64,000 nt of DNA from Opisthorchis felineus (lineage: Eukaryota > Platyhelminthes > Trematoda > Opisthorchiida > Opisthorchiidae): the NCBI GenBank assembly GCA_004794785.1, contig SJOL01007411.1, forward strand, positions 1,587,042 through 1,651,041, read 5' to 3'. Position 1 is the stretch's first letter. Every line of letters begins with the position of its first letter. This document shows positions 61,301 to 63,023 of this stretch, in pieces. The notes below the pieces were generated by a model. That model did no database searches, was not told the origin of the DNA, and worked only from the letters and a program-made list of their open reading frames with translations. A program made the translations under genes and the position numbers.

Positions 61301-61694
61301 TGCTACAACAAAACAACTGTTAGTCATGCTGGCCATCTCGGCCTCGGTAGACTTAGGCGTCCCGTTCGATAATTGAGCCGATCGACGATGAGCTGCATAT
61401 TGAGGGCCTGAAGAATGCTGAGACTGATACCACTGGATGACTGTTGACAATAAAGAAGGCAGTGCAAACTCGGCCGATACATAAAAGGCATCCAGCAGTT
61501 GGTCAAATGCAATGTCCTCCGAAAGCCGCATACTTTTCATCAGATTGTGCTCCTGAAAACATAGAGGTGGTCTAGTTCAGAGGAATACATACCTGCTTTT
61601 CCTCCAACGCCTGTTCAATTTTACATTTTGCTAAGGCTGTGAACTGTCGGAGAAGAGTACATACAGCGAGTTCACCCGGTTTGAAAGTAGACAT
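184..61694 (-). CDS. FRY: furry (FRY) orthologue, whole locus; C-terminus beyond left edge
   Basis: Span of one minus-strand gene assembled by eye from 36 exons (and one doubtful exon) listed separately. The concatenated protein is collinear with vertebrate FRY/FRYL over about 2,200 vertebrate residues. Shared motifs in order include [64 protein letters not shown] and [14 protein letters not shown] is a very large HEAT/armadillo-like scaffold (Mor2-PAG1 N, mid and C regions) that binds and activates NDR kinases with MOB proteins and shapes polarised cells. The protein here is longer than vertebrate FRY for the same stretch because of Ser/Pro/Thr-rich inserts. Expected after the last exon: several hundred more residues, outside the window. 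Identification is strong; single boundaries vary in quality. Confidence 0.95.
826..920 (-). CDS. FRY: FRY exon 36 (boundaries provisional)
   Basis: Encodes [20 protein letters not shown] then [11 protein letters not shown], resembling vertebrate LLKGFTS...LTLQLFSLLTSVSKVPMVD. Donor gtaaac gives the phase-0 join to exon 37. The acceptor (ccatcatag) makes the frame start in phase 1, which does not match the best donor of exon 35, so that junction is unresolved. Confidence 0.6.
1290..1632 (-). CDS. FRY: FRY exon 35
   Basis: Acceptor cacttgctcag, entered in phase 2. Encodes [19 protein letters not shown] then [15 protein letters not shown], matching vertebrate [34 protein letters not shown], and ends [20 protein letters not shown] (vertebrate KLEKLQAQLKWADFPGLQQL). 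Best donor gtgcgt gives phase 0. Intron 34 upstream is about 7 kb. Confidence 0.92.
1633..2650. other. intron 34, left part
   Basis: Non-coding by my reading. A 129-codon open frame at 1967-2356 (-) is Ser/Thr/Pro-rich, like FRY linkers, but has no donor of the right phase, so I did not place it as an exon. Confidence 0.5.
2655..3850 (-). mobile_element. CR1/Jockey-like LINE fragment, decayed
   Basis: Reverse-transcriptase pieces on the minus strand: [15 protein letters not shown] and [18 protein letters not shown] (usual form F.K..SC.TQLL, AFD.VD...LL.KL) near 3370-3545, and the C-terminal [20 protein letters not shown] at 2775-2840 with [12 protein letters not shown] at 2695-2735 (usual form QRR.TK...GL..L.Y and RRGDLI..YKI). 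Frames change several times; the endonuclease part is absent. Lies inside FRY intron 34 in the same orientation as the gene. Confidence 0.8.
4256..4275. repeat. (CAATT)4 microsatellite
   Basis: Four tandem CAATT units just upstream of the LINE at 4.5 kb. Confidence 0.9.
4550..6840 (+). mobile_element. RTE-like LINE (endonuclease + RT), decayed
   Basis: An EEP-type endonuclease with [22 protein letters not shown] and [10 protein letters not shown] (4890-5180) is followed by RT motifs [35 protein letters not shown] and [17 protein letters not shown] (6200-6540). The YADD box is missing: sequence jumps from DDIMRRMLG straight to the C-terminal domain IVRLPGW and [14 protein letters not shown] (6600-6790), an internal deletion of roughly 1 kb. 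Several frameshifts and stops make it inactive. Inside FRY intron 34, antisense to the gene. The element at 29.3-31.2 kb is the same family. Confidence 0.88.
6890..6935. repeat. AT-rich microsatellite at LINE 3' end
   Basis: Runs of TATA/TATATA directly after a pyrimidine-rich stretch that follows the LINE, as expected for a simple-repeat tail of a non-LTR element. Confidence 0.7.
6936..8593. other. intron 34, right part
   Basis: About 1.6 kb with short open frames in all directions and no similarity I recognise. Confidence 0.5.
8594..8940 (-). CDS. FRY: FRY exon 34
   Basis: Acceptor cgttcttctag, phase 0. Begins [17 protein letters not shown], matching vertebrate GYVMEALLTLEAAVDNL, then a linker with [20 protein letters not shown] and basic [10 protein letters not shown]. 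The left boundary (gtgggt, phase 2) was chosen because it fits exon 35; the frame stays open to 8521. Confidence 0.88.
9181..9685 (-). CDS. FRY: FRY exon 33
   Basis: Acceptor tttatgcctttag, donor gtgagg, 505 nt, phase 2 to 0. Encodes [10 protein letters not shown] (vertebrate FGPLWCHEDI), a linker with [18 protein letters not shown], then [35 protein letters not shown] and [20 protein letters not shown], matching vertebrate [43 protein letters not shown]. Confidence 0.97.
9825..9945 (-). repeat. hammerhead-repeat copy with core deleted
   Basis: Shares AAGGTTGCTGAAAA and the GAGAGATTCAG block with the repeats at 24.8-25.1 kb and 43.2-43.5 kb, but the roughly 130 nt between them, including the ribozyme core, are missing. 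Orientation follows the 24.9-kb copy. Confidence 0.65.
10593..11191 (-). CDS. FRY: FRY exon 32 (Ser/Pro-rich linker)
   Basis: Acceptor tctttacttacag, donor gtgagg, 599 nt, phase 0 to 2. Almost entirely Ser/Thr/Pro/Arg-rich ([36 protein letters not shown]) like the vertebrate SSPVPDSGLSSSSTSSS linker, and ends [18 protein letters not shown] (vertebrate ANKLIEFLTTR). Phase fits on both sides. Confidence 0.85.
11822..12027 (-). CDS. FRY: FRY exon 31
   Basis: Acceptor attgtttaag, donor gtacgt, phase 1 to 0. Encodes [20 protein letters not shown] and [18 protein letters not shown], matching vertebrate [24 protein letters not shown]. The frame stays open past the donor to 11750, but gtacgt at GGPYA gives the phase needed by exon 32. 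Confidence 0.92.
12540..13355 (-). CDS. FRY: FRY exon 30
   Basis: Longest exon, 816 nt, acceptor ctgacttacag, donor gtacgt, phase 1 to 1. About 170 residues of Ser/Pro/basic linker ([39 protein letters not shown]), then [20 protein letters not shown] (vertebrate [21 protein letters not shown]) and [18 protein letters not shown] (vertebrate VREDWALHLPLLLHAVFL). Confidence 0.95.
14152..14348 (-). CDS. FRY: FRY exon 29 (linker)
   Basis: Low-complexity linker ([28 protein letters not shown]) without a clear vertebrate match. Acceptor ttactattccag was chosen over ttccacag 50 nt upstream because only the former keeps the frame set by exon 28. Donor gttaat, phase 2 to 1, meets exon 30. Confidence 0.65.
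14807..15204 (-). CDS. FRY: FRY exon 28
   Basis: Acceptor ttatcactcag, donor gtatgt, phase 0 to 2. Starts [20 protein letters not shown], which aligns with vertebrate PPFYRFTASSK; the rest is a polar Ser/Thr-rich linker as in vertebrates (SGTTSSSNT). A matching Phe-Phe-Arg and phase fit on both sides support it. Confidence 0.85.
15370..15444 (-). CDS. FRY: FRY exon 27
   Basis: Acceptor aattttcaacag, donor gttggt, 25 codons, phase 0 to 0. Encodes [20 protein letters not shown] then IVEIQ, matching vertebrate [25 protein letters not shown]. Confidence 0.93.
15735..15744. repeat. poly-G tract
   Basis: Ten G in a row within the short intron between exons 26 and 27. Confidence 0.9.
15810..15995 (-). 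CDS. FRY: FRY exon 26
   Basis: Acceptor gggattttttcag, donor gtacgt, 62 codons, phase 0 to 0. Encodes [29 protein letters not shown] and [20 protein letters not shown], matching vertebrate ATSLVLNNLMYMTAKYGDE, and [21 protein letters not shown]. Not seen as an ATG-initiated open frame because it lacks a Met. Confidence 0.95.
15996..18122. other. intron 25
   Basis: 2.1 kb without a gene or a repeat I can name, except an ACATATG array at 17175-17213. Confidence 0.5.
17175..17213. repeat. ACATATG palindromic mini-array
   Basis: Four overlapping copies of the self-complementary ACATATG(T) unit. Confidence 0.8.
18123..18763 (-). CDS. FRY: FRY exon 25
   Basis: Acceptor cgtcttattcag, donor gtatag, 641 nt, phase 1 to 0. 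Encodes [18 protein letters not shown] and [14 protein letters not shown] (vertebrate S.[28 protein letters not shown]), a long acidic and Ser-rich linker ([26 protein letters not shown]), and ends RSTGWGSKQ (vertebrate GNGWGSPEA). Confidence 0.95.
19445..19636 (-). mobile_element. tRNA-type SINE with hammerhead-like core, copy X2
   Basis: Minus-strand copy of a family found five times here. Core: CTGATGA, GTCT, loop CAGTAA, GGAT, GAAAC (19571 down to 19546). Stem II can pair GTCT with GGAT (two G-U pairs). It then shares GCTTCTCGCTTTTCAGCATAG and TTCACTTGCAAGACGAAATC with the other copies. Its 5' end, towards 19636, diverges from the tRNA-like head seen in copies X1 and X4. It lies 12 nt from X1 in opposite orientation. 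Confidence 0.7.
19648..19840 (+). mobile_element. tRNA-type SINE with hammerhead-like core, copy X1
   Basis: Head reads TTATGGTCAAAAGGTTAAGTG (A-box-like, tRNA Ser/Leu type) and GGTCGCGGGTTCGAAGTTCC (B box). Then the body with ACAGATGATTCCCGATAAGG, where the CTGATGA core has mutated to CAGATGA, and TTTTCAGAATAGATT. Confidence 0.75.
20853..21063 (-). CDS. FRY: FRY exon 24
   Basis: Acceptor ggttgtggcag, donor gtaatt, phase 0 to 1. Starts [11 protein letters not shown] (vertebrate RPGSILYG) and encodes [20 protein letters not shown] ending TIFS, matching vertebrate [24 protein letters not shown]. The Glu after Ser is completed by exon 25. Confidence 0.92.
21064..22556. other. intron 23, left part
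   Basis: No recognisable gene. Contains the short hairpin listed separately. Confidence 0.5.
22086..22114. repeat. perfect hairpin, 12-bp stem
   Basis: ACTGCTTTCAAA, loop TTGGT, TTTGAAAGCAGT. One of four such hairpins in the window. Confidence 0.9.
22557..22796. mobile_element. fold-back (MITE-like) element
   Basis: Imperfect inverted repeat: left arm 22557-22647 and right arm 22691-22796 around a 43-nt loop. Both arms read TGGTCGTTGG, GCAATTTGATTGCAAA, CAGTGCGTT and AGGGAGC in order towards the loop. The right arm carries extra tandem CTGAG units. No coding capacity. Confidence 0.75.
22757..22779. repeat. (AGCTC)n tandem repeat
   Basis: Four to five AGCTC units inside the right arm of the fold-back; the left arm has only one. 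Confidence 0.85.
22797..24830. other. intron 23, middle
   Basis: Two kb with scattered open frames up to 103 codons (22798-23109, minus) that I cannot assign to FRY or to a transposon. Confidence 0.45.
24830..25085 (-). mobile_element. dispersed repeat with hammerhead ribozyme, copy A
   Basis: About 250 nt shared with copies at 43.2-43.5 kb and 9.8-9.9 kb. Blocks include TTTTCAGCAACCTTATGAG, the ribozyme, CAATTTGGTCT and a GAGAGATTCA block. No open frame. Composition and ribozyme type suggest a Penelope-like element terminus. Confidence 0.75.
24874..24916 (-). ncRNA. hammerhead ribozyme motif
   Basis: Read on the minus strand from 24916: stem I strand GCCTAC; core CTGATGA; stem II GCCC, loop CAAGAA, GGGC; GAA; stem III ACCGGT (palindrome, no loop); cleavage-site C; stem I strand GTGGGC. 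Stem I has 6 pairs (one G-U), stem II 4 G-C pairs, and all core bases of the hammerhead fold are intact. The three-pair loopless stem III would work best as a dimer, as known for minimal hammerheads in Penelope-like elements. Confidence 0.85.
25265..25640 (+). mobile_element. retrotransposon aspartic protease fragment
   Basis: Reads [20 protein letters not shown], a retropepsin active site (DTGA), and about 110 nt later, after frameshifts, [14 protein letters not shown], the usual ILGxDF end motif of LTR-element proteases. No reverse transcriptase follows. Antisense to FRY, in intron 23. Confidence 0.75.
25776..25971 (-). CDS. FRY: FRY exon 23
   Basis: Acceptor tactgttttag, phase 2 to 0. Encodes [20 protein letters not shown] and [12 protein letters not shown], resembling vertebrate [30 protein letters not shown]. 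The left boundary (donor gtacag) was chosen as the phase-0 option that meets exon 24; gtatgc 40 nt earlier would be phase 2. Confidence 0.75.
25972..27483. other. intron 22
   Basis: 1.5 kb without a gene; holds one perfect hairpin. Confidence 0.55.
26921..26950. repeat. perfect hairpin, 13-bp stem
   Basis: CTATACTCACGAG, loop CTTC, CTCGTGAGTATAG. Confidence 0.95.
27484..27629 (-). CDS. FRY: FRY exon 22
   Basis: Acceptor ccccattttag, donor gttagt, phase 0 to 2. Encodes [20 protein letters not shown] and [16 protein letters not shown], matching vertebrate [21 protein letters not shown] and the following YQLASGCFKAI region. The match is in a different frame from exon 21, which requires the tiny intron or a frameshift. 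Confidence 0.8.
27667..28348 (-). CDS. FRY: FRY exon 21 (large Ser-rich insert)
   Basis: Acceptor cctatttgcag, phase 2 to 0. Begins [16 protein letters not shown] and later AIFNIYPDR (vertebrate SQWAGPFS.MFTPLDRYSDR), then about 120 residues rich in Ser/Thr/Gly/Ala, then [20 protein letters not shown] (vertebrate ALKAMSAVLCCGPVFDN) and HPGYILRW (vertebrate DGYLYKW). Its left end is the weak donor gtctct of a proposed 37-nt intron; see findings for the frame problem. Confidence 0.85.
28349..29269. other. intron 20, left part
   Basis: Nothing recognisable; short open frames only. Confidence 0.5.
29270..31170 (-). mobile_element. RTE-like LINE, decayed, same family as 4.5-6.8 kb
   Basis: Minus strand, right to left: [14 protein letters not shown] (other copy [14 protein letters not shown]), [28 protein letters not shown], a decayed YADD region ([18 protein letters not shown] then [12 protein letters not shown]), [20 protein letters not shown] and [13 protein letters not shown] (other copy [12 protein letters not shown]). 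It keeps the palm and thumb parts that the 4.5-kb copy has lost. Many frameshifts. In FRY intron 20, same orientation as the gene. Confidence 0.85.
31171..31889. other. intron 20, right part
   Basis: No gene. A 9-bp inverted repeat (CTGCAGTTT / AAACTGCAG) lies at about 31257-31283. Confidence 0.5.
31890..32375 (-). CDS. FRY: FRY exon 20 (left boundary uncertain)
   Basis: Acceptor tcactaag, entered in phase 2. Encodes [20 protein letters not shown] (vertebrate LFLEYVDLTRMLLEAEN), a Ser/Thr/Val/Ala-rich insert of about 70 residues, and [18 protein letters not shown] with [14 protein letters not shown] (vertebrate DIRAHFSAMVANLIQ and QSLRHHLFILF). The only phase-compatible donor I see is gtcgtc at 31889, which is weak; gtcttc or gttttt slightly downstream would need another exon before exon 21. 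Confidence 0.8.
32484..32633 (-). CDS. FRY: FRY exon 19
   Basis: Acceptor actgttgtag, donor gtacgt, phase 2 to 2. Encodes [40 protein letters not shown] and [10 protein letters not shown], matching vertebrate EELHPLMKEALERRPEN.KRR.RRD.LR.QL.RIFELLADAGVI. Confidence 0.95.
32979..33251 (-). CDS. FRY: FRY exon 18
   Basis: Acceptor cctgtatgtag, donor gtgagc, phase 2 to 2. Ser/Pro/Thr-rich linker, then [20 protein letters not shown] and [13 protein letters not shown], matching vertebrate LLKQLVPLMRLES.EI.ESLVLGFGRTN...FRE. Confidence 0.92.
33252..35186. other. intron 17
   Basis: 1.9 kb; I recognise no coding sequence or repeat. The minus-strand frame at 34026-34310 has no FRY or transposon similarity. 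Confidence 0.5.
35187..35411 (-). CDS. FRY: FRY exon 17
   Basis: Acceptor ttctatacag, donor gtaagt, phase 2 to 2. Encodes [19 protein letters not shown] and [20 protein letters not shown], matching vertebrate INAKK...GDNYVTLWRNYLILC. The remainder is a Ser/Pro/Arg-rich linker. Confidence 0.9.
35618..35921 (-). CDS. FRY: FRY exon 16
   Basis: Acceptor tgcacattcag, donor gtatgt, phase 1 to 2. After a Gln/Arg/Ala-rich start it encodes [37 protein letters not shown] and TLFPLIDP, matching vertebrate HVWIFAQ...W...SF, CPTALSYAWPYAFTRL and VMPLVDPNSP. Confidence 0.9.
36225..36573 (-). CDS. FRY: FRY exon 15 (Ser/Pro-rich insert)
   Basis: Acceptor gtctcgtgcag, donor gtgagt, phase 0 to 1. The 116 codons are Ser/Thr/Pro/Gln-rich (for example [38 protein letters not shown]) with no vertebrate counterpart I recognise. 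Coding status rests on the long open frame, consensus splice sites and exact phase fit to exon 16. It sits where vertebrate FRY has the short linker before SPSH(V/I)WIF. Its donor lies inside an inverted repeat (see findings). Confidence 0.75.
36709..36787 (-). CDS. doubtful FRY exon between exons 13 and 15
   Basis: A 79-nt open stretch with a good acceptor (ttttatcag) and donor (gtatgt). Only one of its three frames is open; it reads [19 protein letters not shown] and joins exon 13 in phase 0. It ends in phase 1, whereas the next clear exon starts in phase 0, so including it breaks the frame unless a small unseen exon follows. Exon 13 joins exon 15 in frame without it. Either a chance open frame, a cassette or a frame-shifting (poison) exon. 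Confidence 0.3.
37571..37846 (-). CDS. FRY: FRY exon 13
   Basis: Acceptor acatcctag, donor gtaagt, 92 codons, phase 0 to 0. Encodes [32 protein letters not shown] and [20 protein letters not shown], matching vertebrate HAVEGFALVLLCS...TR and IDVMDQLSSSILESFI. Confidence 0.94.
38446..38558 (-). CDS. FRY: FRY exon 12
   Basis: Acceptor ttttttcatag, donor gtagac, phase 1 to 0. Encodes [20 protein letters not shown] and [15 protein letters not shown], matching vertebrate LDSSLKLLLQLL.QWK. Confidence 0.92.
39012..39220 (-). CDS. FRY: FRY exon 11
   Basis: Acceptor tcccttag, donor gtgagt, phase 2 to 1. Encodes [38 protein letters not shown] and LIVELPAFR, matching vertebrate [23 protein letters not shown] and IHMDDELR. 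Confidence 0.96.
39322..39475 (+). mobile_element. SINE with hammerhead-like core, copy X3 (5' truncated)
   Basis: Starts at the B box GGGTTCGAAACTC, then CTACTGATTATTCCCAATAAGG followed by ATGAAAC, GGCTTTTCAGCATAGACTG and ACAGGACGAAATCTC as in the other copies. The core CTGATGA is CTGATTA here. Confidence 0.7.
40500..40585 (-). mobile_element. tRNA-derived SINE head
   Basis: Minus strand reads GGGTTAGCTCAGTGGCTAAG (A-box region) and CAGTTCGAACCC (B box), then an AT-rich tail. Lacks a foldable acceptor stem, so not a tRNA gene. Confidence 0.6.
40639..40943 (-). CDS. FRY: FRY exon 10
   Basis: Acceptor tacttcag, donor gtgagt, phase 0 to 2. Encodes [20 protein letters not shown] with GAPPMPQP (vertebrate [26 protein letters not shown]) and later [20 protein letters not shown] (vertebrate RKA.D.ILRHLDKEVGR.M). 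Confidence 0.96.
41210..41239. repeat. perfect hairpin, 13-bp stem
   Basis: GATCCTCCCTGAG, loop ATTA, CTCAGGGAGGATC. Confidence 0.95.
41560..41642 (-). mobile_element. tRNA-like SINE, copy W1
   Basis: Minus strand: GGACTGCCTAGCTAAAGTGC and a good B box GGTTCAATCCC. The first block recurs at 44.84-44.94 kb as GGACTGACTAGCTAAAGTTC. Confidence 0.55.
42527..42610 (-). CDS. FRY: FRY exon 9
   Basis: 28 codons, acceptor ttttcatag, donor gtaggt, phase 0 to 0. Encodes [19 protein letters not shown] and ends YMPE, equal to vertebrate ERLDFAMKEIIFD.L.VG...NPE. An open frame exists on the opposite strand but has no similarity I recognise. Confidence 0.94.
43220..43490 (+). mobile_element. dispersed hammerhead repeat, copy B
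   Basis: Plus-strand copy of the repeat at 24.83-25.09 kb: ribozyme, TTTTCAGCAAC, GAGAGATTCAG, CCAGGTGAATCTC and AAAACCAAATT blocks in the same order. Confidence 0.75.
43226..43268 (+). ncRNA. decayed hammerhead ribozyme, copy B
   Basis: GCCTAC, CTGATGA, GCCG, loop CAAGAA, GTTC, GAA, ACCGGT, C, GTGGGT. Core and stems I and III are intact, but stem II has lost most pairs (GCCG against GTTC), probably by CpG-type C-to-T changes. Confidence 0.7.
44026..44182 (-). CDS. FRY: FRY exon 8
   Basis: Acceptor atttcttatcag, donor gtgagt, phase 2 to 0. Encodes [18 protein letters not shown] and [19 protein letters not shown], matching vertebrate VVPRD(M/T)PLNIFVKIIQFIA. Intron 7 upstream of it is 5.8 kb. 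Confidence 0.96.
44840..44936 (-). mobile_element. tRNA-like SINE, copy W2
   Basis: Shares GCGCA, GGACTGACTAGCTAAAGTTC and the AC-rich spacing with copy W1; its B box is weaker (GAGGTTCACAA). Confidence 0.5.
44940..45160 (-). mobile_element. tRNA-derived SINE ([10 protein letters not shown] family), copy Y1
   Basis: Minus strand starts GAGATGGCTCAGTGGTTGG (A-box region) and has GTGATTCGAACCCGACC (B box). Its chance open frame reads [20 protein letters not shown] and [15 protein letters not shown], a peptide I remember as frequent in Clonorchis sinensis predicted proteins, which points to a high-copy opisthorchiid SINE. Confidence 0.8.
45415..45618 (+). other. unassigned small open frame
   Basis: 68 codons from [23 protein letters not shown] to YAYPIAK. 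Composition looks protein-like, but I recognise no family. Lies in FRY intron 7 on the opposite strand. Confidence 0.15.
46035..46115 (-). mobile_element. diverged partial SINE, copy Y2
   Basis: Minus strand reads CCTGTCTAGGTTTGGGCG, comparable with CCTGTCTAAGCTTGGGCAAC in copy Y1. Only the body remains. Confidence 0.4.
47495..47514. repeat. (TG)10 microsatellite
   Basis: Ten uninterrupted TG units. Confidence 0.95.
48229..48244. repeat. 16-nt perfect palindrome
   Basis: ATTCAAGCGCTTGAAT, self-complementary without a loop. Confidence 0.9.
50011..50168 (-). CDS. FRY: FRY exon 7
   Basis: Acceptor tttttcttttcag, donor gtgagt, phase 0 to 2. Encodes [32 protein letters not shown] and [11 protein letters not shown], matching vertebrate ALYPL(V/I)TCLLCVSQKQ.FL and VALESLYRLLW. 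The final Trp codon is completed by exon 8. Confidence 0.96.
50169..51317. other. intron 6
   Basis: 1.1 kb; nothing recognisable. Confidence 0.5.
51318..51554 (-). CDS. FRY: FRY exon 6
   Basis: Acceptor ctacccctag, 79 codons, phase 0 to 0, donor gtgagt. Encodes [25 protein letters not shown] and [18 protein letters not shown], nearly residue for residue the vertebrate CA(H/Q)[22 protein letters not shown] block. Confidence 0.96.
52170..52380 (-). mobile_element. SINE with hammerhead-like core, copy X4 (full length)
   Basis: Minus strand from 52380: ATGGCCGAACGGTTAAGTG (A box, tRNA Ser/Leu type), GGTCGCGGGTTCGAAACTC (B box), GCGCACTG, CTGATGA (52298-52292), TTCC, loop CAATAA, GGTT, GAAAC, GGGTGCGCAGC, TTCTCAGCATAGATTGG, ACGGGACGAAACC. 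GCGCAC and GTGCGC flank the core and can pair as a stem I. No NUH cleavage triplet is evident. Confidence 0.8.
52445..52575 (+). mobile_element. SINE with hammerhead-like core, copy X5 (headless)
   Basis: Plus strand: GAGATGCGCACTG, CTGATGA, TTCT, loop TAATAA, GGAT, GAAAC, GGCTGCACAGC, CAGCATAAATT, ACAGGACGAAATC. Begins just after where the tRNA head would end. Lies 65 nt from copy X4, in opposite orientation. Confidence 0.78.
53671..53794 (-). CDS. FRY: FRY exon 5 (GC donor)
   Basis: Acceptor ccaatttag; encodes [19 protein letters not shown] and [15 protein letters not shown], the best-conserved block of the N-terminal region (vertebrate [10 protein letters not shown](V/I)KM). The exon ends AAG followed by gcaagt, a GC-AG intron. 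The next exon starts MHPIEDF, exactly continuing the vertebrate K-MYPVEDF sequence, so the GC donor is well supported. Confidence 0.95.
53795..54635. other. intron 4, left part
   Basis: No gene; includes a CTC/TCA trinucleotide repeat at 54241-54270. Confidence 0.5.
54636..55420 (-). mobile_element. RTE-like LINE RT fragment
   Basis: Minus strand: [20 protein letters not shown] (55130-55190), then [20 protein letters not shown] (54890-54960) and [12 protein letters not shown] where the active site YADD should be (54780-54820), followed by [13 protein letters not shown]. The catalytic Asp pair is lost. Inside FRY intron 4. Confidence 0.82.
55676..55756 (-). CDS. FRY: FRY exon 4
   Basis: Acceptor ttacccaacag, donor gtaagc, 81 nt, phase 2 to 2. 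Encodes [19 protein letters not shown], matching vertebrate TGN(M/V)HI(V/I)ADLYAEVIGVL. Completes an Asp codon with exon 3 and an Arg codon with exon 5. Confidence 0.95.
55757..57600. other. intron 3, left part
   Basis: 1.8 kb. A 131-codon plus-strand frame at 57063-57458 has no similarity I know; it stands just before the Penelope-like fragment. Confidence 0.45.
56342..56368. repeat. perfect hairpin, 11-bp stem
   Basis: ATAGTTAGTCA, loop CTTCC, TGACTAACTAT. Confidence 0.95.
57600..58180 (+). mobile_element. Penelope-like element, 3' GIY-YIG fragment
   Basis: In two frames: [15 protein letters not shown], then [19 protein letters not shown] followed by NRMPESL, and finally [11 protein letters not shown]. 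This is the order seen at the C-terminus of Penelope-like polyproteins (hydrophobic LPFxG motif, GIY-YIG endonuclease with [10 protein letters not shown], terminal LSLPWP). Stops and frameshifts show decay; the RT is missing. Confidence 0.82.
58279..58316. repeat. (AT)19 microsatellite
   Basis: Nineteen AT units in a row, about 100 nt downstream of the Penelope-like fragment. Confidence 0.95.
58960..60180 (+). mobile_element. RTE-like LINE, 3' half, decayed
   Basis: RT pieces: [13 protein letters not shown] (59015-59055), [20 protein letters not shown] (59150-59210) and [12 protein letters not shown] (59300-59350, catalytic box YSDD). After that only weak traces of the C-terminal domain, to about 60180. 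Antisense to FRY in intron 3. Confidence 0.78.
60181..60983. other. intron 3, right end
   Basis: 0.8 kb next to exon 3; nothing recognisable. Confidence 0.5.
60984..61114 (-). CDS. FRY: FRY exon 3
   Basis: Acceptor gtcctag. Encodes [19 protein letters not shown], matching vertebrate LAIDFIFSLVLIEVLKQIP, and ends within FNYRQ(D) in phase 2 at donor gtgagt. It completes the ERRD-LA motif begun in exon 2. The following intron is about 5.2 kb. Confidence 0.93.
61157..61552 (-). CDS. FRY: FRY exon 2
   Basis: Acceptor ttttcag, 132 codons, phase 0 to 0. Contains AFDQLLDAF and [15 protein letters not shown], equivalent to vertebrate FDQ(L/V)ISS and CLPS(L/I)LRTLFDWY, then a 60-residue linker richer in Ser than in vertebrates, ending AERRD. 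The vertebrate ERRDLA(I/V)DFIF motif is split here by the 42-nt intron 2. Separated from exon 1 by an intron of only 40 nt. Confidence 0.92.
61593..61694 (-). CDS. FRY: FRY exon 1 (start codon)
   Basis: Begins ATG at 61694 and encodes 34 codons starting [11 protein letters not shown], matching vertebrate KPGEYV..SLF near the N-terminus. Ends in phase 0 before donor gtatgt. An in-frame TAG lies 12 codons upstream, which supports this ATG. That TAG sits in ctatag, so it could instead be a splice acceptor of an upstream exon; vertebrate FRYL also starts about ten residues before KPGE. Confidence 0.85.
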
Positions 61695-62094
61695 TTTGAA
61701 GATTGTTGCTCGCTTTAGTTCGATAATCTATAGTCCATTTACATTTGCAAATGCTGCAAATATGGGTGGACAATGTGAATAGTAGACGGAAAAAAACAAG
61801 TCGGAAACATCTACTATAAAACAAGCATAAATAATCCTCGAATGCATCAACAAGTCTTGAAAGTATTGAAACTTACGACCTGCCGCGCGAAAGCGAAAAC
61901 GGTGAACAATGATTGCAGACAACTAATATCGATTCAAACTTATCACTAGGCATCGTTCAGACATCCAAACCAAAGGAGAAAACGGCCTCGCTCCATCATC
62001 GTCGCGGCCGAGGTTCAGCTTTATGGATTCTGATCTCAGATTCTCCAGAAATATCCCGAGAAACCTGCTCAGGACATCTTTTCATCAAAGTGAA

Positions 62095-62106
62095 GGGGGG
62101 GGGGGG
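62095..62106. repeat. poly-G tract (12)
   Basis: Twelve G in a row, about 400 nt upstream of the FRY ATG. Confidence 0.95.
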
Positions 62107-62814
62107 TAGAAGCAAGTCGGCAGACGACTAGTCATTTGTCTTATGGAGTTGGCTTGACCCCTAATTCAAACTATCAGTAGATGGTGTATAAAACACCTGT
62201 GATACGACTAAAAGGAAGGCAGGGATTGAGCTCAACTGCGAACGCACTGGACAAGGGCACTGGGCATAAACAGAGGAAATAGTTGGCTACTTCGCGGACG
62301 AGGGAGCCATATTCAGCCGCTCTGTCCTGTGGATCAGATCCTGGTTGACTGAAACCTGCTGGAGGATTCCCCAAGAAAAGACGTCCTCCTGGTCTAGGTA
62401 ATGGTGAGGTATCCTGCATGCGTGTGAAACAGCGCTACGTCTCAATGCTTGATCGCAGGTGGTATCAACTAGTAATAGCTGCCAACTGACACTGCAGTGT
62501 GGATTGTATTGCTGAAGTGTTACCCTCCCCCTTGACAGACAAACTGACATCAAGTCAGCGTCATAGGTGTCGCGGTTAGGCAAAAGCTATCCTGGACTTC
62601 CAGATTCAAGAATCATTCTAATCTACAGCCAGTCCACCGGGACTTATTCAAATGCCCAGGTAAAATAAATTTATCTACCAAGTCGATTGAATCGTCTGCA
62701 ACCATGAGGTTAATAACAGCACTTTACAGTTTGCAGGTGTGAAGTGCATACCGGATCGTACGGCAGAATTATTTAGGTTATTTAAAACGACTTGAAATTT
62801 TGAACGATCTGATC

Positions 62815-62861
62815 TGATGATGATGGTAATGATGATGATGATGATGACGATGATGATGATG
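62815..62861. repeat. (GAT)n microsatellite
   Basis: About 15 GAT units with two interruptions. Confidence 0.9.
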
Positions 62862-63023
62862 GAGCAATATCTTCCGCATATTTAATTTTTGTGAGCGGAC
62901 GTCCGGGGAGTATTTCGACCCCGAGGTTTCAGAGGCAGGCAGAGGAATTTCAAGCAGCATAGCAATAACAAAGAAAAAAGGCAAGAGAGGTCAGTCCTAT
63001 CTTCCATCATTGGACGCAGTGAA

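Larger units (their letters stand above)
61695..63023. other. region upstream of the FRY start codon
   Basis: 5' UTR, promoter or 5' introns of FRY are expected here but I cannot place a transcription start or an upstream exon. Contains a G12 tract (62095-62106) and a GAT repeat (62815-62861). Confidence 0.4.
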
